A stretch of 64,000 nucleotides of DNA from Patiria pectinifera. Lineage: Eukaryota > Echinodermata > Asteroidea > Valvatida > Asterinidae. Position 1 is the stretch's first letter. Each line of letters opens with the position of its first letter. The stretch spans positions 13,106,699 to 13,170,698 of the forward strand of contig CM057133.1 of assembly GCA_029964075.1 (NCBI GenBank), in the 5' to 3' direction. Shown piece by piece: positions 43,117 through 55,100 of this stretch. The notes below the pieces were generated by a model. It was given only the letters and a program-made list of their open reading frames with translations. It was not told the DNA's origin and did not search any database. The position numbers and the translations under genes were made by a program.

Positions 43117-46100
43117 GTAGGCCTAATACTAATTTAGGATCCGTTATTTCTGTTTTATTGGACTCAAATGATGTTGAAACGCAAAGGAATGTATTAGAAT
43201 GAACTTCGCAAGTTTTGAATTTGGAGGAAAATCATTGGGCAAAATTACAACAATGAAGACAAAACATACACGAAAATTAAGATGGCAATGGTGTCATAGT
43301 ACGGTGGCGATGCAGCTACTGCGTTGATTTACGTGGCATCTTCTTTAAAAAAAAAAATGGACAAGAACGTAATATTTTCTGTTACAATACGGTCGAAATC
43401 TTGAGTGCAAGGAGAGAGGAATAGCGCTTATGGTCGCACAAACCATTTTTGGAACGATAAAAACTGTTTCAGAACTTAAGAGATATAGAGGGGTCCCTAA
43501 ACTATAGACCTTTACCTATTTTCGGTTCAATGACCGACAGCAGCACGGACGCGGGTCATGGCGAGGCATCGTCCGCCGGAGCGAGCGTCGGTCGATCGGC
43601 CGGGGGACTGGTGTCACGATGGGTGCTGTTCGAAGGAGAGCTCGGCGAAAACTTGGGCTGGCTGCTGGGCTCGTACGCCGACCTAGCCAGGGAGTTCGTC
43701 TACAAGATAACACCCACTGGATTTCCTTGGGGTAAAAAACTAAAAGCTAATTCAAGACACAAAATGTAGGCCCTATACACTGACACTAAATAAGGCTAAA
43801 TTATAGGGCATATAGCATCATTTGCTTTTCATGCATTTTGTTCGTTTCCAATAACAACATTGGTCAAAGTCAAAAGGAGAATGTTCAAATCCTAACGTGT
43901 TGTAGTTTAACTTCAGACAATAGATATTACACATTTGGAGAAAAAAAGAAGTAAAAGCCAAGCCCGGAATAATTTCACGGGGTGTTTAGAACCAGTATAC
44001 GATCTTTAATAGGTCATTTTTATTTATTTATAATAATTTTGTATAGGTTTCTTTTGGGATAAATGCAAATAATCCTATGTGCTTTTAAGATATATAATTA
44101 TGCATACCGTCATCAGTAAATTCTTTTTCTTGCATGGTAACAGATAAACTCAATCAAAGACAATAGAATACTCGCACAGAGCGCACCCAGTAAATGACGT
44201 CAAGCTTTACAATGTGAGTTTTCCAATCGTGAGTATGGCTGGATCTCGTCCCTGCTGGCTCCCATAGAAAAGCGCACATGTAAACAAATAAGCAAATTAT
44301 GTTCAATTAATCCCTGATTTGAATCCAACTAGTGCAGGGCCCGTCGAAAATGTGCCTGTTCGGAAGGGGCAGAGAACTGCTCACACAAACAACGCACAGT
44401 TCTTTTCTAGCACGATAAGTGTTTTGCCGTAAAGTAGATAAAAAATATATGCACATCCCACATTGATAGTCACATGTCGTCCAATTTGCTTTGTTTTTAA
44501 CCCCGTGCGTTCCTCTCTAAGGCCCGACGCAGACGAGAGCTATTATCTGCTTCGCCAAAGTTCATTCATGGCCAACGGCGTGAGCAGATAGCGCTCGTGT
44601 GCGTCCGGCTTAAATTATATCGCATTCCGTAATCCAGAAAGACAGCATGGTTAACGAAGGATTGGAGCCAATCCTGGTAAACACACGTGGCGTTATACGA
44701 AAACACCGCTCCCGCGATGGGGCTTTCGTTAAGACGAGAATTTCTGGGGTTTTTTTAGGATTAATCAAACCCTCCACTACTTGACAGGGATGTGATATAA
44801 ATCCACAAATCGAGCTGTTTGTCTTGACAAGAAGGAATCGAGAGTTAAAGCGCCGATAACCTTGGGGCGGATGCTCTGTGACGTAAACAAACAAAAAAAC
44901 TGATCACAAAAAATGTCACAAAACAAATTCCGACGGTAATAAATTATACATATTGTCAGGAACTATATATATTTTTGAAATAAAATAAAATAATTTTGTT
45001 TCTGTTTTGTGTTAGTCCGCCTGAGGCATCTCGCCACAATCCAATAGGCTTCTAGAGGACGCCTCCAACAAACACAAACACATTTATTTCCTCTTCATGA
45101 CAGAAATGAAAAATTAATATATTAAGTATTGAACAAGATATAAAGGCCATGGTAGCAAAACCTTGAAAGCTTAGCCTGAATCGGGCATGCCATTACACAG
45201 TACAAGAACAGACGAATTGTTACAGAAAAACAATAACACACATGTATACTTCTAAGCAGTAAACAAAACTTATGAAAAATAATAATAATGGGCTACGAGC
45301 AGGATCGCCATACAAAGTCCGAGGGTAGAGTACATTACATAAATTACAGTTTAAGTTTGCGTTTAAAGATATTATAATGACCTTGAACATCTCCGAGGAA
45401 ATGGTAGATTATTCCATGAGTTAGGTCCGTATTTAATGGAGTATTTAATTTTCTTTTTTATTATTATTATTTTCGCCTCTTACACCTTTTTAACAATTCC
45501 ATTTACTTTTTGATTTCTTTAATAGTCTATTCTCTGCCTATACAGGGTGAGTCAAAAAATGAAACCCAAATGTCGGGACCATTGTTTTAGTGAAGTTCTA
45601 AATGTAGCACTTTCAAAATCTAGGATATGAAAGCCAATTAATAAGCTTTGTTTTCAAGTTACGGGCTTTCAAACACAACCACCGTTTTAAAGTTCTGTCC
45701 ACGGATCACAAGAAGGTAAGTATTCTTTCAGCAAAACGAAAACAAATCACAAAAGGATATGTGTGAATTGTTTTGGTTTTGCTGAAAGAACGCACACCTA
45801 CTGTGTGATCCGTGGACGGAACTTTAAAAAGGTGGTTGTGTTTAAAATCCCGTAACTGAAAAAGTACATACGTGATGTGAATGATTCTTGTACTGAAAGA
45901 AAGCTTATGAATTGGGCTTTCATATCCTAGATTTTGAAAGTGCCACATGCAGAACTTCACTAAAACAATAGTCCCGACATTTGGGTTTCGTGTTTTTTTC
46001 TCACCCTGTGTTTCTCATTTAGTATCGTATGGAAGTAAATGTGAGTTTGAACTGAATTGAATTGAACTTGAATTAAATACTGGTTTCTCTAGTTCGTGAG

Positions 46101-49100
46101 AACTGAAGCACGCACCGATCGCTTAATACAGACCATTCCGGGCGCGATACCTTTATGTCGTTTTAAACACCCGAGCGGCGCATAGCACCCGAGGTGAAGA
46201 AAATTTACGACAGCAATCTATCCAAAATTCTGGCAACTTGTGCTGAAATAACTGTAACATTGAGGTTTCTGCCTGAAATGACAAACACTTTTTGTTCCAT
46301 GAAAATGGAAATTCACATTAGCATAAAAACCAAAGAGACACCAAAATACCCTTAAAAATGGCAAAATGAAAATTGAAAATAAGGTTAAATGGGACACAAA
46401 GGTGGCATTTTCAAGGACTGCATTAAAACAAATTACATGGCATGGAACCCTTTAATCTAGACTAGAAAATATAGTCAGTTTAGGTCGCCAATCTGCCTTT
46501 AATCGTGAGCCCAGGTTGACTGTTCTGTCCCTCAAGCCATAGAGAAAGGACGCAGACAACGTGCCTACGGTTTTATTTTTTTAGGGCCGATAATTCTATG
46601 ACGCTGAAGGTCTTGTCGCATTGATGTCACTATTACTGTGCAGATTAAAATCTCCATAGCCTTCGCGTGGAGTGGGCAGGATGCTGCATTGAGTGCCTTT
46701 TTCATTAAAAACCACATTTTCCAAAAGGGAAGTCATTTTCATTTCTCTGTGGAATTATTTAATCCCTTCCAGATCCCTTAATTGGTATCTTCACTGGATC
46801 GTCCGATATCATCCAAGCACTGTTGGAGGTACGTTTAATGCATAACGGCATGAAACGAAAAGTCGGGAAATTGCGTATGAAATGCCAGTCGAGAAAATAA
46901 TTGAATTAGAATTTGATGAAATTATTAAGGGGCCTACTGAATAGGGTTTGTACCTTGAACATAAACTTTTGTTGTATTATTATCAGAAATGGCTTTGATG
47001 TCTAATCATAGGGGGATATGCGTCAATCTTAGTTTGTGCAATGGCCTTCTGTATAACGCGATATTGGAAAAAACTTATATTTTGTGGATGATGTCCAAGG
47101 CAACGAGCAAAAATAGCTTTTTGAGATAACAAAGTCAGGATAGCTAGTAGGCCTTCCGAGCTGTGCAAAACAGTGAAGCTACGCACTGGTTCCCGATCCC
47201 TCCATTCGAATGTGGAATGAGAACCAGCCTCAAAACACTCCCATCGTTCAAACTAATTCAAATAAACTCGCCTAAAAGTATACGAAACATTTTTGTTTCT
47301 AAACAGAAATTTGTTTGAATTATATTTTGTTGCCATTTTAAACCAAAAAAAAATAAAGAACACAACAAATTGTGTTGAGTAAAAAGTGTACATGTCTATT
47401 TCATTAGATATTTTTTTTATTTTACAAATCTATTGTTCGTGGAGTGGTAAGGTGGCGGACGTGAAGTTCACTTCTAACAGCTAATTGGCTGTTCAGATTT
47501 TTATGTGGAGATCAGTGGGGACTTTTTTGCGTGCGCAAATTTGCATGGGTAAAATGCGAAATGGTATCTGCCCAATTCCAAATAGCGCCCTCGTGTTGTG
47601 GAAGGGCAATCGCCCACTAAACAAAACAATTACAGCAATTGTTAGGATGCAAACCTGTAAAGTTTTGCCCACGCGGGCCAAATCACGATTTGTTTCCCCC
47701 TCAAATGTTTTGCTTTTAGAGCATTTATTAGCCATTAACTTAAAGGTTTGTAAAAAAAAAGAAGGGTGGAAGCCGTTAACAGGACTGCGAGCTCGTAATC
47801 TTCTGTGAAATTTGGATGAAATTGGGCCCTAAAAATGCTCTAATTGCAATAAAAGGCAGGCATTTTTTTCAAAATGGCGGTGGGCCACAGGCTGGACTAC
47901 CTTTAGTGGAGATCATCTTTTGATGGAATTTTGTCCCAAAGGTTATCAGATTACCACCAGAAAATTGACGGAACAAAGATGACCAAGAAAGATGATGAAA
48001 TAAGCATTAATCTTTCTCTCAATCTTTCAGATAGTCAAGTCCGAGGGCGGTATCCTAGCGGTGTCACTGGTCCTTCTCCTCCTGGGTCTACTGCTTCCGA
48101 TCTCAGGCGTCTTTTTCTGTCTGTGCCGGTGCTGCGGCCACTGCGGGGCCGTGCGGCGCGAGGAGCGGATCCGGGAATTAGCGTGCAACACGGGAGTCGT
48201 CATGGGCGCGTTTCTGCTGGTGTTCTCCCTCCTCGTCGTGTAAGTGACGCGAAATATTTCAAACAGAGGTCCTATTTGTAGCGTAGTTGAACAGCACCCT
48301 CTGTTGTTGTACTCACACAACTTTAAAGAAGATGGCTGGTTATTAATAAAACACGAGCTCGAATCTGTTATGGTCTGCGTGCTTGTAAAGCCTTGCATAC
48401 GCCAAATATGTTTCACAAAGTTGAGCATGAGCACGCACACGGACTTGAGCAAAAAAAAAGGAACCAGAAAGCTAAGTATTTGATGCCACCAAGAGTTTCA
48501 AAGGCGGGTATTATTTTAAGTCGTTTTGCATTTTTGAGCGAATGAGGGCGCTGTAACGACGTCATTTTGAGGCAGCTGTACACGGACGTTTTTACTGGAA
48601 CTTTACATTTTCATTTTAATCCAGAAACTCTATTTTTTACAATCTTAAATGTTTGGACTGAAGTAAAGGTACTACATTGCTGCAATAAACGTGACATTTC
48701 TATGACATCTCTAGTTCTACAGTTACGTTATTATTTTAACAATAATGGTGTATGATCACTAATTTGGCTTGGTACTTGGCCTGCAGTTTGGTGTAAAGAT
48801 AAGAATGATAATGACTGCAATTATAACCTTGTCGCAATGTAACATCATTATTTTGTTCCCCAAACAATCCATTTTCATCGGTCCATCCTCGGTGCATGTG
48901 CATGGTCAGTATGAATATATCCCTTAGGTATATAATTGCTAAAAAAAAAATTAAACCTCAAACTGGCAGTTTATTGAGTTATCATCATGATTACAAATAC
49001 ATTCTTTGGAGACCTTTGCACTGTGCTGAATCAAAATGTCATGATTACAATAACATTTGAAATTGCCTTCTTCCAAACCTTCTGATGTCCCCTCTTCGTG

Positions 49101-52100
49101 AAGTGTGGCCAGTTGTTTCACCATTCTATCCGGCGAGCGACTGTCACAGAGCGTCATGCATTTCGAGGGCAACGTCAATGCCATCATGGACGATGTCGAC
49201 AACTTTCAAGACGATCTGATAAGGGTGAGCAAACACAGAACGTTTCATTCCACAACAAATTTAAAAATGAAACAGATAAAAACAACAAATGAAACAACAG
49301 ATGAAAATGTATTTACCATCGGGCTATATTAAATTAATATAATTTTGTAATTTAAGATATCTATTTGGTATTTACAGTGGTCCAAGTGATGATAGTCGGA
49401 CCAAGTCTCACGCATTCGTTATTGCTGGTTTCCTTGGAAAATGTAAAGACTACAGTGGAACGTCGCTATACCGAACACCGCTATACCGAACATTCGGCTA
49501 TACCGAACATCGTCCTTGGCTCCCGATTTTTGTGTACAAAAACCAACCGAACATTGTTGTTGAAAACCGTCAAAAGATGAGCCAAGTGGCTATTATTTCC
49601 CCAAGGCATACAAGGGGAAAGCCACCCATCGATGTAGGTAGTAAGCTCAAAACTGTGTAATTACATAATTCAATAGTCGGCACGTGTTCGAAGTCGTCTT
49701 TCAGTAACTACCAGGGCATGCAGGGTGAAGTTATAAAGTGCGCCATTTATTGAAAAGTGAGCACCGGAGCACCGGCAGCTTAAAATCGCTATACCGAACG
49801 ATCGCTATTACGAACATTATATGTGGATCCCGCGATGTTCGTTATAGTGGCGTTCCACTGTATTAGTAACTATAACACACAGACCTTCAAAGCCACATTG
49901 GTGTTTTTTTTAATTTATGTTTCATATGTTAATGAATTTCTTTGATGTCTATTAGGACCTACGGGGAGTTGGCAACGTCAGCTACATCATTGACAACACA
50001 ATGGCAACATTGGAAGGTCAGCTCACTGGACCCTACGTGTATACCTTTTGTTTTTAAAGAGGCCTCCCTAAACAACAATGCAGTATATACTTATGCCCAC
50101 AATGTAGAGTTTAGTATACAGCCACGCATACATTTATACAGCAAAAAAATAATTAAACAAATTTGTCAACCGAATAAAAAACTACAGTAAATTTAAAAAG
50201 AGGCCTTCCTCAGACAACATTGCAATATTATATACTTATGCCTAAATGTAGAGTTTAGTATAGGCCTACAGCCACGGCTACATAATATAAAAGTAAAACA
50301 AGGTTTAACTAAAAACGAATTTGTCAACCGAATGCAAAACAGTAATTTTAAACAATTAAACAAACAAACTGAACTACGTCAGTGTAAATAAAGTGAATAC
50401 ATTTTAATTTAATATTGGGTGTTGCCCTTAACCATCTTACTTTCTCGTACTCTAAACATAAGTTACGGCTAACCATTCATTCATTTTTCAGATGCCGAAA
50501 ACGCAATCTTCGGTCCAGTTGCGTCACAGTTTGGAAGCATCTCAGGCCCGCTGAACAACACTGTTTCGCAGCTCAATAACGGTAAAGGGCGCACTCTGTT
50601 GTTTAAATATAAAACAACCCGTTTGTAGTGGCGTAGTACGGGGTGGGGGAGGGGGGATAAAGGGGTATTCCCCCCAATATTTTAAGCACGGAGGATCTAG
50701 CGACACTCAATGTGCCCCCTTTTTACGTCAATCAAAATGACCTTGCAATACGCGCCTGTTTTGTCCAATGAAATGGCACGAAGTCCCCGTCGCGTAAGCA
50801 CGTCCGTGCACGGTATGCAGGGGCCCAATGTTTCAAAGCTTCTAAGTGTTTCAATTTGCCAAGCTTGAGAAAAATCTACCGGGTGGAAACAGGGACTCGG
50901 AATTTAAGGCAACTTAATATTTTATGCCATTCTTTGTCCGGTATACACGTAAATCAAACGTTGGTTAACAAAATTGTTTTTTTTTTAAAGTCGGAAAATT
51001 AATATTTGTCAACACAGTTGTAAGTCATTTTGGCAGGGGATATCTTCATGTAAGTTCTATTTGGATTATTGTCAAAATTCGGTCTCACATCTAAGTATTT
51101 TGTGGTGATAATTAATGCTGTTATGAAAAGTATTTTCTAGGATCTGACAAAGTGAACGACGCCAAAATAGCTCAGTCAATATTTGTCTGATTTTTTTTAA
51201 ATCTTGATATGTACAGATTTGGCTGCTCCGCTGATATCACTCTCCGCGATCAGTGGTAGTCTGGGCGGTACCATCGCCCAACTCAAGACCGATGGACCGG
51301 CGTTTCAGACGGCGGTTAACGACGTGGCCTCCGCGCTCCAGACTTTCCTTACCGTCGACTGCAGCGGGAGCCTGCCAGACACGGTGGCCGGCGTCTGCGC
51401 CTACATTCCTGGTCACAGCCCGTTTGCTGGCTCGCTGTCCTTTTCCGTGGTATTTTCTTTTGTCTATAGAGTGGTAGACTTGTCTGGTTATGGGTGACTT
51501 TCATGAAAACAAACAAACAAACAAAGCGTAACAAAAAACATCACTATACATCGATACATTTTCAAGAGTTCGATGTAATCACATGTAGTGTATCGAATTT
51601 TATGTTGTACACTGAACTACTTTTACAGACCAATACAGATATAACATGGTGGCGGAGTAATACGCCAAAAAAGGGAAACATAACCATCAGTTTAAATTAT
51701 TTTCGAGAGCCATTGATACAATTAAATTCTGCGATTTAAATGTTTGATTCTGTTTTGTTGTTCTTCAGTTGAATGACTACGACGTCTTACCCGTAGTGGT
51801 GTATACGGCCGTTCCAGGCCCAGCTTTGACCGCGATCACCGATCTGATATCTGCGGTAAGCACTTTAAAGGCAAATACATGTAGTATCTTTTGCATCCCA
51901 AAAGTAACCTTTACCGAATTATTACCAGAAAGCTTACTTGGATTAAAGATCGTTCTGGTACTAAACACTCCGTGAAATTATTCCATCTGGCTAGCTGTCA
52001 TTTAGCAAAAGTTATCCTTGTGCATGGTTTTTCTATGTTTTCGCCAACAGTGTAATATCCACGGAGCTGAAACTTCAACATGTTGGGTTTTGAAATTCTT

Positions 52101-55100
52101 CTTTTGGATTTTGAGTGGTGCTATAATTGGAAACGAACAAAATGCATAAAAAGCAAATCAATTGCCTTGAAACTCTCTCACAACTTTGAATCGTCGATAG
52201 TGATGGTATAACAGAAAAAAAATCATCGTGATTGTTTCATTTTTCTTTTTACAGGGAGACACTGCGCTAAATGATGCGAGATCGGCAGTGGGCAATGCAA
52301 GCCAGGATGCTTATCAAGGTATGAGGTTATGTGTTTTCAAAATCGGACGGATTAGCTCACTTGATTTTCACACGAATAGATAAGCTAAAAGCACCATATC
52401 AAAATATCATTCGCGTTTTGTTTCCTTTTCGGTAACGGCACATATTCTTCATATTCTTCATTGTCGCGAAGTACTGTTGTCAGCATGGGGTGGTTACTTT
52501 GGTGCTATAGCCTAGAGGCACTTATTCATTTGGTTAATATAAATCTGACGGAATCCTGCGCGCAAAGTAAATACTGATAAAAAATAAAATCTTCCAAAAA
52601 ATACATGAAACGAACCCCTTCAAGAGTGATCTATGGAACCGGTTTATAGCCGACTTTATGCAGAGACAGACACAGTGGCGTATCCAGCGGGGGGGGGGGG
52701 GACAAATTGCTCCCCTCGCGGCACTTTAGTTTTTTAAGACGGTTCAGACGTCGACATAATAAATCTTAAGTATGCCTCCCCCCCCCCGTCATAAAAAAGC
52801 TGGATACGTCGCTGGACAGAGACAAAGACAATTTGTCATGTCATTGGTTTGAATTATTCATTTCAAATTATTGAATAATTTTAGGTTTTCAAAATTCATT
52901 TCTCTGCCAGACGTTGGCGATACATTGGCCACAATTGAGACGACCGTCACCACGATTACGGATGAAGTAGTGTCCGGACTGGAAGAGGTTAGTACTTTTA
53001 TTTAAATTTGATTTAAATTAATGTATTTCGGTGCTTCCTGATACACAGTAGTAAACCAAATAAACTAAATATAAATGAAGTAGACAATTCACAAGAAAAG
53101 ACCTAAGTGAACTAAAATAATTCAAGTAAAATTCAAATAATGATTAAATTAATACTAATCGGAAGAAAACACGGAGGCATTTTCTTGAAGCGAAAGCTTC
53201 TACTGAAATGCCTTGAGCAAATATTACTTGCCATTCGGGGGAGGTGCATAGGATGAAACTTGAGAGGAGGTATAAATTCTTACCACAAGTAGGCCTATAT
53301 CCGTGGGCTCGAAAGATGTCACATCAGACACAAGACTATATTATGCCACTAACATGTCACCGTACATATTCGTTAAAGTCAATATTGAAATACCTATTAT
53401 AATGTCGATTTAGCATTTTTAACAATAACAGAGCACAACAGCACCGAAGTCTCGGAATGTTTCCAAACACTCCGTGCACATTCATATTTACCTTCTTCCC
53501 CCAAGGTTTTGGTTTAAAGATGTGTTATTTGGAATAATTCACATGATAAGCCGCCGTGTTGTCAACCATTTTGTTTTCACGTGGTATCTCTTGGTATCCA
53601 TGACAGTATCAATTAATGGTGATTTATTTCGAACTATTCAGAGTCTAGGCGAGTCGCTCGATACGCAGGCGTTTCGTGACCAGATAGGTGGATACGTGGA
53701 CTTGGTTGTGGATTATGATATGTACAGGTACGTGAAAAAATACTTTGCAACAAAGTTAATTATCTTATTAGCACTTAGAATGAAAAGATATTAGCTCGTA
53801 TTACTGCAAGTATATATTATACTTCCCATAGCTTTCACGTTTTTGCAAACTCTAGCACTTGCTAGGGTTTGACCTTGTGACACTTGTTTACAAATGGGAT
53901 GTTGTGATCACGTGATTCCAACTTTCATCAAACTGTTCTCTTCTGCACTGCATGTATATCTCTTGAAATGTGAATGGTGTAAAAAGTGTTGACATAAACA
54001 TAAACTGTTTAATGTGGGCAAAATAACATGCAAAATATGCTTATGATTGGGTTGCCCATCGGTTGACGATCGGCTGCCCATCGTTTGACCGTTGGTATGA
54101 CGTCACAGTGCACACGGTCGATAGATACCACCATTGTTTTGTCAACTTTAAGATCAGGAGTCGATTTTCCACAAATTGAGATACTGTGTGTACATGACAA
54201 CAGAAATAGAACATTCGCCTGTTGTAACTTTCATGTAGTGTAACATTTGTAATGTTTAGCATACTAATAAAAATTTCAAGAAAAAACTCAAATAACAAGT
54301 TTTCCATCCCTTTCTCTTTCCCGATGAATCCAGTTACGTGGCTTTCATGGTGTTCGCATCTCTGGGATTCGTCATGTCCCTCCTCTGCCTGCTAGGACTA
54401 CTTTTTGGCGCGTGCGGATACGATAGTTCCAGACGGCCCAGCCAGCGGAGTAACACGTCGGAGTGTGGCGGACAGTTCATGGTCGGGTAAGAAGAAGGGC
54501 CCAACCTCGTTCCCACGGTCTTATCTTTCTGCGCCATATTGTTTCCCATCGTGCCTTGCACTGACGCGCATCCCACGGCTCCGCTAAAAACAGCCTTTAA
54601 TGAAATAGTTGGCAATATATTTGCCCCCAAATGTCACTTAGGCCTTCACCCTCAGTATTTATAACACAGACATCTTCCATGTAAACTTAAAAACCAAACT
54701 GTTATTCTTCTGGCATGTTAGTGTTGATATTTATTTCGTAGATCCACTTGGTGGACTTTCGTCTTCGCCATTCTGTTCTGCCTGCCGACGGCTGTTTGGT
54801 TTATCATCGGAGCCAACGTGACGCTGATATGCGACTCTATGGAAGACCTCACCATCATGGACAAGGTCAGGCAGGAAACAGCTGATGAGTCACGGAATAC
54901 ACTTGAACAAAAAAAAAATCTTCAACTTATTTTGGAAAAACATAACGAACTTTGTCAAACGATTTGTACCATTTGTACATATAATTATAAACATTGTGAT
55001 CTTTCACAACATTAGCTTACTAAGTAACAAAGCCAATCAACATTCGTCAAAAGCTATAGCACCATTTATTTTTCTAATTTTTGTCAATAATAAGACATAG

